A DNA stretch of 64,000 nt from PALSA-243 sp963743705 (lineage in GTDB: Bacteria; Acidobacteriota; Terriglobia; Bryobacterales; Bryobacteraceae): assembly GCA_963743705.1 (NCBI GenBank), contig CAVUQS010000006.1, forward strand, positions 62,001 to 126,000, in the 5' to 3' direction. Below are positions 1 through 9,406 of this stretch, one piece after another. The stretch's first letter is position 1. Each line of letters starts with the position of its first letter. The notes beneath the pieces were generated by a model that saw only the letters and a list, made by a program, of their open reading frames with translations, ran no database searches and had not been told where the DNA came from. A program made the position numbers and the translations under genes.

Positions 1-771
1 TTCCTGGCTTTGCGCTTTTCCCTGGCCTCGATCGCGTTACTGGTTCTCTTTCACAAGCCACTCTCCCGCCGCGAAGCTTGGCGGAACTCCAGGCCCGGGG
101 TGCTGGTGGGGGTCTTTCTATTTCTCGGTTATCTCTTTCAAACCCAGGGACTCCGTTTCACTTCGGCGCCGAAATCTGCGTTCCTGACCGGGCTAACGTC
201 CGTCTTGGTACCTTTGTTCGTTTCGTCCGTCTATGGGATTAAGCCGCGGATTTCCGAGGTTTTTGGGCTTCTGACGGCTTTGGCCGGGTTAGGGCTGATG
301 ACGCTTCCGGACGCCTCCGGTTCCATCAACCGGGGTGACGTGTTGACGCTGTTTTGCGCCGTGGCTTTCGCTGCCCATATCGTTTCGCTCGGTCATTATT
401 CCAGAAGCATGAGATTTGAGGCGTTATCGGTGGCTCAAGTTGGTACGGCCGCCGTACTTTCGCTCGCGCTTTTCGGGTGGGCGGAATCGCCCCGCGTGGA
501 CTGGCGCCCGGCTGTGGTCTGGGCCATACTAATTACAGGGCTACTGGCCACCGCGATGGCTTTCACGGTGCAGGCCTGGGCGCAAAAGTATACGACTTCC
601 ACCCGGACCGCGCTGATCTACATGTTGGAGCCCGTCGTGGCCTGGATGACGTCCTATGTATTGGCGGGTGAGGGGCTTTCGCGGCAAGGGGCCGCGGGGG
701 CGGCTCTCATTCTGGGAGGAGTTCTGTTGGTGGAGTTGAAACCCGTGAATCCGCGGCAACATCCATCTTAG
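1..771 (+). CDS. EamA/DMT-family transporter, 5' end outside window
   Basis: This is an inner-membrane drug/metabolite-superfamily transporter of the EamA type. Substrate cannot be told from sequence. The reading frame is already open at base 1 and the first residues (FLALRFSLAS) are the usual start of the second helix of an EamA repeat, so the true start lies upstream of the window. What remains has about eight hydrophobic segments and the second EamA repeat near residues 110-245, with the typical helix end LIYMLEPVVAW. It ends 63 bp before the htrA-like gene on the same strand. A TTG at base 10 could be read as a start, but this would cut a conserved helix. Confidence 0.85.
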   Translation, partial: FLALRFSLASIALLVLFHKPLSRREAWRNSRPGVLVGVFLFLGYLFQTQGLRFTSAPKSAFLTGLTSVLVPLFVSSVYGIKPRISEVFGLLTALAGLGLMTLPDASGSINRGDVLTLFCAVAFAAHIVSLGHYSRSMRFEALSVAQVGTAAVLSLALFGWAESPRVDWRPAVVWAILITGLLATAMAFTVQAWAQKYTTSTRTALIYMLEPVVAWMTSYVLAGEGLSRQGAAGAALILGGVLLVELKPVNPRQHPS

Positions 772-800
772 ATAGGCGCCGCAGCAGGGAATTATAATGG
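768..800 (+). promoter_or_regulatory. possible promoter for htrA-like gene
   Basis: A perfect TATAAT lies at 793-798, with only a weak -35-like TTAGAT at 768-773 (19-base spacer). It sits about 37 bases before the ATG at 835, with a strong GGAGGAG ribosome site at 818-824. The -10 match is clear. The -35 is doubtful. Confidence 0.35.
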
Positions 801-834
801 TTCCGTTACGGTCGCGCGGAGGAGACGCTGTCCC

Positions 835-2463
835 ATGAGTCTATTCGACAGATTAAGAAGTCAGAAACTGCTTTCTTTCACAATGATTCTGTTCACGCTC
901 TCGCTCGGCGTGGTGATCGGCACCGTGGTGAGCTCGGGCGTGAAGGCTGCCCACAGCGATAGCGCGGCTACCGCTCCAGACGCGACCCCGCTGACAATTC
1001 CCAGCCCGGTTCAGCTTTCTAACACCTTCAGCCAGATCGCGAAGATGGCGGGCCCCTCGGTGGTAAACGTCAAAACCGACTATCAGCCCAAGCCGGTGCG
1101 CGCGCAGGCCGCTCCGCGCCGGCGCGGTCAAGCCCCGAACGACGATCAGGGCGGCCAGGGCGGCGGCGACGATTTCCTCTATCGCTTCTTCGGCGGCAAT
1201 CCATTTGGCGGCGGTTCGCCTGGGGAAGCCGAGGCGACCGAAGCGCTGGGGTCGGGCGTGGTGGTGGATCGTTCCGGTTACGTGCTGACCAATAATCACG
1301 TCGTGGAAAAGGCCAGCCGCATCCGCGTGAAGTTCATGAACGATTCCACGGAATACCCGGCGCACGTTATCGGCACCGACGTACCGACCGACTTGGCCGT
1401 GATCAAGATCGACGGCAAGACCAATTTTACGCCGTTGAAGATCGGTAACTCGGACGCTGTCCAGGTTGGCGACTGGGCGCTGGCTATCGGTTCGCCGCTT
1501 GGCTTCGAAGCCACGGTCACCGCCGGCATCATCAGCGCCAAAGAGCGCATCCTGCCGCAAGAAGTGCTGGGCGAGACCAACCATCAGTTCCAGCATTTCC
1601 TGCAAACGGACGCGGCCATCAATCCTGGGAATAGCGGCGGACCGCTGCTCGATATGCGCGGCGAAGTGATCGGCATTAACACCGCCATCGCGTCGCGTTC
1701 CGGCGGATATCAGGGCATCGGTTTCGCGCTGCCCGTGAACGCGGCGGCTAACGTCTATAACCAGATCATCAAGTACGGCCACGTCACCCGCGGCTCCATC
1801 GGCATTCAATTCTCTCAATCCGACACCGATCAAAGCCGCAATCAGTTGAAAGCCAGCGGCGTTTCGGGCGGCGTTTTCGTGGTCCAGGTGAACCCGGGCG
1901 GACCTTCCGATAAGGCCGGCCTGAAAGCCGGTGACATCATCACCTCCGTCAATGGCAAGTCCCTGCACACCGGAGACGATCTGATCGAAACCGTCACCGC
2001 GACCCCCATTGGGCAGTCTGTCGAGCTGGGAATTCTCCACGACGGCAAGCACGAGAACATGCGCGTGGTGGTTGGCAATCTTGCCGAACTCTTCCCTGAA
2101 GATTTCGGCGGCGCAACCAAACCCGAGGCAGGCCAGAGTCAAGCCACTCAAGTAGATTTCGGAATGGAAATCGAACCGTTGACTTCCGGCAAGCGGCAGG
2201 ATCTGGGCTTGAAGGAACCGGGCGGCGTGCTGATCTCGAGCGTCGAGCCGACTTCTTTCGCTTCGGACATCGGCCTCTCCGAGAACGATGTCATCGTGTC
2301 CATCAACCGCCAGCCCGTGAATTCGGTGGCTGACGTTCAGCGCGTCCGCTCTTCGCTGAAACCCGGCGATTCAGTGATGTTCGGAATTTTGCGCCAAACC
2401 GGCCGCGGCCGCAACGTGGAGTGGAAGGCATCCTTCCCCGCCGGCCAGTTGCCCCTGAAGTAG
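835..2463 (+). CDS. HtrA/DegP (Do-family) periplasmic serine protease
   Basis: This is an envelope quality-control protease of the trypsin-like S1C family. A signal-anchor helix at residues 14-38 exports it. The protease domain spans about 85-320 and shows the whole catalytic triad: His155 in NNHVV, Asp186 in TDLAVI and Ser267 in GNSGGP. Two PDZ domains follow (about 325-420 and 440-540), as in DegP/DegQ, and 542 residues is a normal length. A Gly/Asp-rich linker at about 100-130 (DDQGGQGGGDD) precedes the protease core and is the usual flexible region. GGAGGAG sits 10 bases before the ATG. The gene has its own promoter-like site and ends at a bidirectional terminator shared with the convergent peroxiredoxin gene. 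Paralogues DegP, DegQ and MucD cannot be told apart here. Confidence 0.96.
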   Translation: MSLFDRLRSQKLLSFTMILFTLSLGVVIGTVVSSGVKAAHSDSAATAPDATPLTIPSPVQLSNTFSQIAKMAGPSVVNVKTDYQPKPVRAQAAPRRRGQAPNDDQGGQGGGDDFLYRFFGGNPFGGGSPGEAEATEALGSGVVVDRSGYVLTNNHVVEKASRIRVKFMNDSTEYPAHVIGTDVPTDLAVIKIDGKTNFTPLKIGNSDAVQVGDWALAIGSPLGFEATVTAGIISAKERILPQEVLGETNHQFQHFLQTDAAINPGNSGGPLLDMRGEVIGINTAIASRSGGYQGIGFALPVNAAANVYNQIIKYGHVTRGSIGIQFSQSDTDQSRNQLKASGVSGGVFVVQVNPGGPSDKAGLKAGDIITSVNGKSLHTGDDLIETVTATPIGQSVELGILHDGKHENMRVVVGNLAELFPEDFGGATKPEAGQSQATQVDFGMEIEPLTSGKRQDLGLKEPGGVLISSVEPTSFASDIGLSENDVIVSINRQPVNSVADVQRVRSSLKPGDSVMFGILRQTGRGRNVEWKASFPAGQLPLK

Positions 2464-2477
2464 GACTGCTACTCTCC

Positions 2478-2530
2478 GGCGATCGGTCACGCTTGTCATT
2501 CGGCAGGCGTGGCCGATCGCCAAAAATTTT
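2478..2530. terminator. bidirectional rho-independent terminator
   Basis: Arms 2478-2492 and 2507-2521 pair over 15 positions with one G-U pair, around a 14-base loop. The run AAAAATTTT follows at 2522-2530. It lies between the convergent htrA-like and peroxiredoxin genes and can serve both. Confidence 0.8.
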
Positions 2531-2538
2531 CCCGCCAG

Positions 2539-3048
2539 TTATTTCTGCATCGATTCCAGCGCTTCCAATACTTCCTTGCTATGGGCATTCGGCTTGACGC
2601 CGGTCCACACCTTGACGATCTTGCCCGAAGGATCGATCAGGAACGTGTTGCGCGAAGCCACTCCCGATTGGCCTAGTGAGCCATACATCGCAACTACTTT
2701 TTTATCGGTGTCGGAGAGCAGTTTGAACGTTAGGCTCTGCTTGGCGCAGAACTCTTTGTGACTGTCGGTGGTGTCCACGCTCACGCCAACGATCACAGCC
2801 TTGGCGGCGTCGTATTTCGGCAGATCCTCCTGAAAGTTGTGAGCTTCAATCGTGCACCCCGCCGTCATGTCCTTGGGGTAAAAATACAGCACGACCCATT
2901 TGCCGTGAAAATTGTTGATCGCGACGTTCGACCCATCCTGTGACGGCAGCGAGAAAGCCGGCGCCATTTGTCCGGTTTGTGGCATGTCCGCGGCGGCCAG
3001 CAAGCCGGCGGTGGACAGAGCGAGAGCGGCGAAAAGAAATAGTTTCAT
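2539..3048 (-). CDS. exported peroxiredoxin, AhpC-TSA/BCP type
   Basis: This is a thiol peroxidase that reduces H2O2 and organic peroxides. The mature domain (about 22-169) has the peroxiredoxin fold with the peroxidatic Cys65 in MTAGCTIEA, equivalent to the TPGCT motif of BCP. There is no Cys five residues later, so the second cysteine, Cys101 (KEFCAK), is the only resolving candidate; it may also work as a 1-Cys enzyme. An N-terminal signal peptide (MKLFLFAALALSTAG) indicates export, which is less common than cytoplasmic BCP. I chose the ATG at 3048 because AGGAG lies 8 bases upstream and the signal peptide starts there; an in-frame upstream start would add 14 hydrophilic residues. Confidence 0.92.
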   Translation of the reverse strand: MKLFLFAALALSTAGLLAAADMPQTGQMAPAFSLPSQDGSNVAINNFHGKWVVLYFYPKDMTAGCTIEAHNFQEDLPKYDAAKAVIVGVSVDTTDSHKEFCAKQSLTFKLLSDTDKKVVAMYGSLGQSGVASRNTFLIDPSGKIVKVWTGVKPNAHSKEVLEALESMQK

Positions 3049-3443
3049 TGGAGTCTCCTGTCCTTTGAAGATACAATGTTCGGGGCACATCGTTGCCCAT
3101 GTGGCCGTAAATTTTGCGGAATACTATTTGCGGCAGGAGATTATTGAAGCGGCCCGCTTGGGCCCGCGCATTTGGGCCGCTAGCGGCGTGTTCTACAGTT
3201 TTCCATATGATTTACTAGCTTTAGCGGTACCGTAATATGCGATCCCACCATGTGAACTAAAAGTTATTCTCCCCACGAACTTTTCACGTCTTGCACTCAA
3301 GAATTTGCTTGACGATCCTTTCGTTTTCGGTCGACAATCGTCCAAAGGGTCTTTTTGTTGTCCTATCAAACTTAATGGCTTAAGAGGCCACATGTGTGTC
3401 ACCGGGGAGTTCATGCAAACTCCCGGAAGGGAAAAAAGAGGGA
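3049..3443. other. intergenic region between divergent genes
   Basis: About 395 bases lie between the peroxiredoxin gene (minus) and the Oar-like receptor gene (plus). I see no convincing gene in either strand. The plus-strand promoter noted at 3309-3338 is the only recognisable signal. The remainder is comparatively AT-rich. Confidence 0.6.
3309..3338 (+). promoter_or_regulatory. candidate sigma-70 promoter of the Oar-like receptor
   Basis: TTGACG at 3309-3314 and GACAAT at 3333-3338 are separated by 18 bases. This would give a leader of about 100 bases before the ATG at 3444. Confidence 0.4.
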
Positions 3444-6400
3444 ATGCGTAGAACAACGTTAGTTTTCGCGTTTTTGGCGCTTTGTCTTGCGGGATACGCC
3501 CAAACGATCGATGGTTCAATGGCAGGCCGTGTCGCGGATCCGCAAGGTGCGGCCGTGTCCGGCGCTGTGGTCACTATCGAAGCAACCGGAAGAAATTTAA
3601 AGCAGACCACGAAGACCGCCAATGGGGGCGAGTTCGTGGTCAGCGGTTTATTGCCGGGCAACTATTCCATCACGGTGGAGTCGCCAGGCTTCAAGAAACT
3701 GGTACGAACGGGTATTCCGCTCGATGCCAATGACAAGTTAGCCGTCGGCGTGCTCACGCTCGAAGTCGGCGCGGTAACGGAATCCGTCGAGGTCAACGCG
3801 ACAGCGGTCATGTTGCAGACGGAAAGCGTCGAACGGTCCTCCACCGTCACCGGTAAACAGGTGGAAAACATCGAAGTCAACGGACGTAATGCGCTGGATA
3901 TGGCGAAGCTCGTCCCTGGCGTCCAATTCACCACGGGCACGTCGTACGCGATCGGCAGTTCGTCGAATGGCGCCAACGATTTCACGGTCAACGGCGCGCG
4001 TCCTTCGCAAAATCAGCTTTCGATCAACGGTATCGGCAACGTCGATACGGGCAACAACGGCGGCATGAACGTCGCTGTCAGCCTCGATTCCATTGCTGAA
4101 TTCAAGATCCTGACGGGCAGCTATCAGGCGGAATTCGGCCGCAGCGTCGGTGGGCAGATCAACATGGTCACCAAGAGCGGCACCGATCAGTTCCACGGCA
4201 GCGGCTATTGGTATCACCGCAACGACGGCCTGAACGCCAACACCTTCCTCAACAATGCGCGCAGCTTGGCGAAGCCTCTCTTTCGCTACAACGATCCTGG
4301 CTACACCATTGGCGGCCCGGTTTATATCCCGCACGTGATGGAGAAGTTCAAGCATAAGATGTTCTTCTTCTTCAGTCAGGAATTCCAGCGGCAGTTGTCG
4401 CCGAATACCCCGAAGAACGTGTACGTGCCCACGGCGCTCGAGCGCAAGGGCGATTTCAGCCAGAGCCTCAACAACAACGGCCAGAAGCTGACGTTCATTA
4501 ACGATCCGCTGACGCAGACGCCGTTCCCAGGCATGGTGGTTCCGTCGAACCGGTTCTACACGCAGGGCGTAAACCTGCTGAACCTATATCCGCTGCCGAA
4601 CACCACGCAGGTTTCGAACTTCAACTACACGTCGCAGCTCCCCGGCGAAGCGCCCCGGCAGGAAACCCTGCTCCGCATGGATTACAACCTGACGGACCGC
4701 ATTCGCTTCTTCGGGCACTATATCGACAACCGCCAGCCGACCGTGGCGCCCTACGGATCGTTTGTTCTCGGCTTGACCATCCCGATTACGCAGATCGCCA
4801 ACCCCATCCCCGGCCGCAGCATCGCGGCGGGCATGAACTGGACGATTTCGCCGACGATGACGAACGAGTTCAACTGGGGCTTCACCCACAACTCGATTCT
4901 CATCGATGAATCGGGCAACGTCCTGAAGACCACCTCCAACAACATCAATTTGCCGGTGCTGTATCCGAGCGCGGTGCAGGAAGCCTACATGCCGGCGGTG
5001 ACGTTCAACGGCACGCGCATCAACGCCAGCCCCAACCTGGGCACCGGCGACGCGCCGTTCATCAACTACAACACCACCATCGACACCAGCGATAGCCTGA
5101 CGAAGATCTACGGCACCCACACCATCAAGGGCGGCGTCTACATGCAGCGCAGCCGCAAGGACCAGACGTCGTTCGCCAACTTTAACGGCAGCTACAACTT
5201 TGGCGACAACCCATCCAATCCATACGACACCGGCTACGGAATCTCGAACGCGTTGCTGGGCGTCTACAACACGTTCAACCAGGCGGCCAACCACATCAAT
5301 GGTCTGTATCGCTACTGGAACATCGAAATGTTCCTGGAAGATACCTGGAAGATTACGCCGCACCTGACGCTTGACTACGGTATGCGCGCGGCATGGTATC
5401 AACCGCAGTATGATTCCTCGTTGCAAGCTTCGACGTTTGTCCCGAGCCTGTACTCGGCGGCGAACGCTCCCCGGCTTTACCAACCAGCCATCAACCCGGC
5501 GAATAACACGCGCTCGGCTTACGATCCGGTGACGAAGACTTATCTGCCTTCGTTCGATATCGGCCTCGAAGTTCCGGGCACGGGACAACCGTTCCAGGGA
5601 ATCTGCACGGCTGCGACCTGTCCCAACGGCAAGTACCTGATGCAAGATCGCGGTTTGCAATGGGGTCCGCGCTTCGGCTTCGCGTGGGATGTCACCGGAG
5701 AATCCAAGCTTGTGATTCGCGCTGGCGGCGGTATTTACTACGACCGCATCCAGGGCAACCGCACGTTCGACATGGTCACCAATCCTCCCGAAGCGGTATC
5801 GCCCACGTTGAACCAGAACCTGGTTTCGACCATCAATCCGAATAACATTCTGATTGGACCTCCGAGCATCGACGCCGTCGATCCTAGCGGCAAAGTCCCG
5901 ACGACATACCAGTTCAATATCGGCACTCAATATCGTCTGCCGCAAAACATGATGCTCGATGTGGCCTACGTAGGCGCATTGGGCCGTCACCTGCAGGACA
6001 ACCGCAACCTCAACTACAATCCCTTCGGGCAATGCTTCCAGGCGCAGAATCAGGACACGACATTAGCGCCGACCAGCCTGCTCGGCAACAATTGCCTGAG
6101 CGCGAACTTCCTGAAGTCCTACCCTGGTTACAGCAACATCAATATTTACCAGAGCGAGGCGACATCGAACTACAATGCGCTGCAGGTTCAAGTCCAGCGC
6201 CGCGCGACCAAAGGCCTGTTCGTCGGAGTCGCATACACGTGGAGCAAGGCGCTCTCCACCGCTCAGAGCGGCGGCACGAATGACAACTCTTTTGTGCGCC
6301 CCGACCAATACAACCGCGAGGCCAATTACGGACCCTCCAGTTTTGACCGCCGCCAAGTGCTGGCCATCAACTACGTGTACTCCACGCCGAAACTGCCGGT

Positions 6401-6998
6401 AGGCAATGCCTTCACCCGGCTGATTACGGACGGATGGCAGATTTCCGGCGTAACCCAAGCCGTCACCGGCAGCCCGTTCACCCCCGGGTTCAGCGTGTCC
6501 GGCGCGGGCAACCAGAACATCACCGGGTCGAACACGGAAGGCGCGCGCGTCGGAGTGGTAGCGGGCTGCAATCCGTACACCGGCTCCAGCGATCCCTTCA
6601 ACCGCCTCAATGCGGCATGCTTCTTCGCGCCGTCTCCGGGCAGCATCGGCCTCGAGTCCGGCATCAACTTCCTCAATGGACCGTCCGTGTTGAACTTCGA
6701 CATGGCGATTCAGAAGGAATTCGCGGTGAAAGAACGCTTGCGCATCCAGTTCCGCGTGGACGCGTTCAACGTGTTCAACCACACGGAGTTCTCGGGCTAT
6801 AACGGCACCCTGAACTTCAACTCCTATCCCACAACGAACGGCGTGATCAGCGGGTCGCCGGGAATCACCTCGACCGCGCTGGGACGCAACGCCAACGGAT
6901 CCTTCAACGTGACCGGATTCGGCACGGTGACGCAAACTGGACCGGGAGCGCTCGGCTACTCGCGCGTTCTCCAAACGCTGATCCGTATTACGTTCTAA
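3444..6998 (+). CDS. Oar-like TonB-dependent outer-membrane receptor
   Basis: This is a large outer-membrane beta-barrel of the kind expanded in Acidobacteria, usually linked to uptake of complex carbohydrates or peptides; the substrate is unknown. In the 1184-residue protein I see a signal peptide (MRRTTLVFAFLALCLAGYAQ), a carboxypeptidase-regulatory-like beta-sandwich (about 22-105), a plug domain (about 115-240, with QVENIEVNGRNALDMAKLVPG) and a barrel ending in an aromatic C-terminus (LIRITF), which suits BAM-dependent insertion. The ATG at 3444 is preceded by AAGAGGG and starts exactly at the signal peptide; the open frame extends 16 codons further up without a ribosome site. It stands alone, with a promoter-like site upstream and an imperfect palindrome just after the stop. 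Confidence 0.92.
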   Translation: MRRTTLVFAFLALCLAGYAQTIDGSMAGRVADPQGAAVSGAVVTIEATGRNLKQTTKTANGGEFVVSGLLPGNYSITVESPGFKKLVRTGIPLDANDKLAVGVLTLEVGAVTESVEVNATAVMLQTESVERSSTVTGKQVENIEVNGRNALDMAKLVPGVQFTTGTSYAIGSSSNGANDFTVNGARPSQNQLSINGIGNVDTGNNGGMNVAVSLDSIAEFKILTGSYQAEFGRSVGGQINMVTKSGTDQFHGSGYWYHRNDGLNANTFLNNARSLAKPLFRYNDPGYTIGGPVYIPHVMEKFKHKMFFFFSQEFQRQLSPNTPKNVYVPTALERKGDFSQSLNNNGQKLTFINDPLTQTPFPGMVVPSNRFYTQGVNLLNLYPLPNTTQVSNFNYTSQLPGEAPRQETLLRMDYNLTDRIRFFGHYIDNRQPTVAPYGSFVLGLTIPITQIANPIPGRSIAAGMNWTISPTMTNEFNWGFTHNSILIDESGNVLKTTSNNINLPVLYPSAVQEAYMPAVTFNGTRINASPNLGTGDAPFINYNTTIDTSDSLTKIYGTHTIKGGVYMQRSRKDQTSFANFNGSYNFGDNPSNPYDTGYGISNALLGVYNTFNQAANHINGLYRYWNIEMFLEDTWKITPHLTLDYGMRAAWYQPQYDSSLQASTFVPSLYSAANAPRLYQPAINPANNTRSAYDPVTKTYLPSFDIGLEVPGTGQPFQGICTAATCPNGKYLMQDRGLQWGPRFGFAWDVTGESKLVIRAGGGIYYDRIQGNRTFDMVTNPPEAVSPTLNQNLVSTINPNNILIGPPSIDAVDPSGKVPTTYQFNIGTQYRLPQNMMLDVAYVGALGRHLQDNRNLNYNPFGQCFQAQNQDTTLAPTSLLGNNCLSANFLKSYPGYSNINIYQSEATSNYNALQVQVQRRATKGLFVGVAYTWSKALSTAQSGGTNDNSFVRPDQYNREANYGPSSFDRRQVLAINYVYSTPKLPVGNAFTRLITDGWQISGVTQAVTGSPFTPGFSVSGAGNQNITGSNTEGARVGVVAGCNPYTGSSDPFNRLNAACFFAPSPGSIGLESGINFLNGPSVLNFDMAIQKEFAVKERLRIQFRVDAFNVFNHTEFSGYNGTLNFNSYPTTNGVISGSPGITSTALGRNANGSFNVTGFGTVTQTGPGALGYSRVLQTLIRITF

Positions 6999-7008
6999 GG
7001 TAGTTTTT

Positions 7009-7079
7009 CGACGCAGAGACGCCGAGGCGCAGAGAAGAACAGGCAACTGTTTTCTCCGCGTCTCGGCGTTTCCGCGTCA
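7009..7079. repeat. imperfect palindrome of the CGCAGAG / CTCTGCG type
   Basis: Arms at about 7010-7037 and 7051-7078 pair over some 23 of 28 positions, with G-U pairs and a few A-C mismatches, around a 13-base loop. It lies between the receptor stop at 6998 and the cytochrome start at 7103. Related GACGCAGAGACGC-like intergenic palindromes occur in many environmental bacteria (general knowledge). It may act as a transcript end or be a mobile palindromic repeat. I see no second copy in this window. Confidence 0.6.
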
Positions 7080-7102
7080 GATCTGTTTTACGATCCTTAC
7101 TA

Positions 7103-9343
7103 ATGGCCTCGCGGCGTTATTTCGCGTTCGTGTTTTTCGCCTGTGCCTTGCGCGGTCAACCTGCCCGCAACTCCTACGTCGATGCGCGCGTCTGCGCTGC
7201 CTGCCACGCCAAGATTGCTGAAACCTACGCGCAGACCGGCATGGGCCGGTCCTTCTACCGTCCGCAACCCGCAAATACGGCGGAAGACTACACGCGTGGC
7301 AATCCTTTCTTTCATCAGGCTTCGGGCACCTATTATGCGATGGAGCAGCGCGCCGGGGCCTATTACCAGCGCCGCTGGCGTATCGGATACGATGGCAAGC
7401 CCATCGATGTGCAGGAACTGCGCATCGACTACGTGATGGGGTCCGGCAATCACGCCCGTACCTATCTTCATCGCACCGATCGCGGCGCCTTAATTGAGCT
7501 TCCGCTCGGCTGGTATTCGGAAAATGGCGGCGGCTGGGGGATGGGCCCAGGCCAGGATCGCGATTATTCCATTCCACCGCGCACCGTGGCCTACGAGTGC
7601 ATGTTCTGCCATAACGCTTACCCGCAGATTCCTGCCGGCCACGAGGAGCCAGGAAGGGAAGCGCTGTACCGTGGCGCAGTGCCAGAGGGCATCGATTGCC
7701 AACGCTGCCACGGCCCCGGTGGCGACCACGTTCGTACCGCGCAGACCGCGGGCGCAACGGTCGACGCCATTCGCAAGGCCATCGTCAATCCCGCCCATTT
7801 GAGCGCTGACCGGCAGATGGAGGTGTGCATGCAATGCCACCTCGAAACCACCAGCCAGGCGCTGCCGCACTCCATCGTGAAATACAACCGCGGCCCATTC
7901 GCCTACCGCCCCGGCGAACCGTTAGCCGATTTCGAGCTTTTCTTCGACCGCGCGCCATCGCCAAAGACGGACGACAACTTCGAGATCGTGCACGCGGCTT
8001 ACCGGCTGCGCAAGTCGCAATGTTTCCTGCAAAGCGCCGGCAAGATGACCTGCACCACCTGCCACAATCCGCACGAAGCGCCGCGCGGCGAGCAGGCCAC
8101 CGCGCACTACAACGGCGTCTGCGCCACCTGCCACGCCACGGCGTTGCGGCAGGCCGTCGCCGACCGCAAACACACCGCCGAGACCAACTGCGTCGGCTGC
8201 CACATGCCCAAACGCAGAACCGAAGACGTGGTGCACGTGGTGATGACCGATCATTGGATTCAGCGCCGGCCGCGCGCGCAGGATCCGCAACAAGAAATCG
8301 CCGAGCAAGACGCGGACGCCAGCGCCTATCGCGGCGACGTGATGCCCTACTATCCGACCGGCGCATGGACGCGCGAAAACGCGCTCTATCTCGCCGTGGC
8401 GCAGGTAAGTCAGCGCAGCAATCTCGCCCAGGGCCTGCCGCGGCTGCAGGCCGAGATCGCCGCACAGAAGCCGGCCAGAGCCGAATTCTACATCGAACTC
8501 GGCCAGGCGCTGCTCAGCGCCGGCAAACGCGCCAACGCCATCGACGCTTTTCAAGCGGCCGTCACGCGCCGGCCCGATTCCCCTCTGACCGCGCTCAATC
8601 TCGCCGATGCCCTTACTCAGGCCGCACAACCCGCGCGCGCCGAAACCATCTTGAATCGCGCGCTCAAAATCACGGCGGATGAGCCCTTGCTCTGGTATCA
8701 AATGGGCATCGCACGTTCGGCTGCCGGCAAGGACGCCGAGGCCATCGCGGCGTTCGAAAAATCGGTGGCGCTCGACCCCAATCTCACCGAGGCCCACAAC
8801 CTGTTAGGCGCGGCTTTGGCCGGCGCCGGCGACCTCGATCGCGGCGAACAGGAGTTTCAAAGAGCGCTCCAAATCAACCCCGATTATCCCGACGCTCTGG
8901 GCAACCTCGGCCATCTACTCGCCGCGCGCGGCAATCTGCCGGCCGCGGCCTTCTACCTCGCCAGAGCCGCTCTTCTCCAGCCCAACGACGCCGAAATCCG
9001 CACCAACTACGCCGTCACGCTGGCCGGCCTCAACCAGTTCGAAGCGGCGCAGCGCCAGATCGACGCTGCCGTCAAGTCTGACCCCAAATCGGCCGAAGCG
9101 CACAATTTCCGCGGCGTTCTGTTGGAGCATTCCGGCAACGCGGCCGCCGCGCTCGCCGAATTCCTCGAAGCCGCCCGCTTGCAACCCGGCTTTGGCCGGG
9201 CGCATTTGAACGCCGGGCGCATTCTCGCCGCCAGAGGCGACACCGCCGCCGCCATCCAACAGCTGCGCCAAGCCGCCGCCAGCGACGACCCAGGCGTTCA
9301 GCGGCAAGCCGCCGCCGCGCTAAAGCAGCTCGAGGGTAAATAG
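7103..9343 (+). CDS. seven-haem cytochrome c fused to TPR repeats
   Basis: This is a predicted periplasmic electron-transfer or redox protein of 746 residues. An uncleaved or short signal helix (about 5-19) is followed by seven CxxCH haem-binding motifs at residues 31, 166, 199, 242, 317, 340 and 363. The spacing and the extra His residues resemble the cytochrome c554 / NrfA-like multihaem group. From about residue 430 to the end there are around eight tetratricopeptide repeats, with typical motifs such as LYYQMGIARSAAGKDAEAI-like helices. Haem-TPR fusions occur in Acidobacteria and Planctomycetes, where they are often annotated only as TPR proteins. The ribosome site is weak. The gene follows the palindrome at 7009-7079 and is not clearly in an operon. 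The electron partner is unknown; no cytochrome maturation genes are present here. Confidence 0.9.
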   Translation: MASRRYFAFVFFACALRGQPARNSYVDARVCAACHAKIAETYAQTGMGRSFYRPQPANTAEDYTRGNPFFHQASGTYYAMEQRAGAYYQRRWRIGYDGKPIDVQELRIDYVMGSGNHARTYLHRTDRGALIELPLGWYSENGGGWGMGPGQDRDYSIPPRTVAYECMFCHNAYPQIPAGHEEPGREALYRGAVPEGIDCQRCHGPGGDHVRTAQTAGATVDAIRKAIVNPAHLSADRQMEVCMQCHLETTSQALPHSIVKYNRGPFAYRPGEPLADFELFFDRAPSPKTDDNFEIVHAAYRLRKSQCFLQSAGKMTCTTCHNPHEAPRGEQATAHYNGVCATCHATALRQAVADRKHTAETNCVGCHMPKRRTEDVVHVVMTDHWIQRRPRAQDPQQEIAEQDADASAYRGDVMPYYPTGAWTRENALYLAVAQVSQRSNLAQGLPRLQAEIAAQKPARAEFYIELGQALLSAGKRANAIDAFQAAVTRRPDSPLTALNLADALTQAAQPARAETILNRALKITADEPLLWYQMGIARSAAGKDAEAIAAFEKSVALDPNLTEAHNLLGAALAGAGDLDRGEQEFQRALQINPDYPDALGNLGHLLAARGNLPAAAFYLARAALLQPNDAEIRTNYAVTLAGLNQFEAAQRQIDAAVKSDPKSAEAHNFRGVLLEHSGNAAAALAEFLEAARLQPGFGRAHLNAGRILAARGDTAAAIQQLRQAAASDDPGVQRQAAAALKQLEGK

Positions 9344-9406
9344 CGCCGCCCGCTTTGCGTCTACGTTGCCCGGTAGTAGAATAAGTGTCCGACTTCGGAT
9401 ACCACC

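Noticed and set aside
853..2151. Minus-strand open frame inside the htrA-like gene
   Set aside because: It has no protein family features and overlaps a complete protease with its triad.
4584..6032. Long minus-strand open frame inside the Oar-like receptor gene
   Set aside because: It is the reverse-strand shadow of a clear TonB-dependent receptor; GC-rich codon use opens the frame. No motif, signal peptide or ribosome site supports it.
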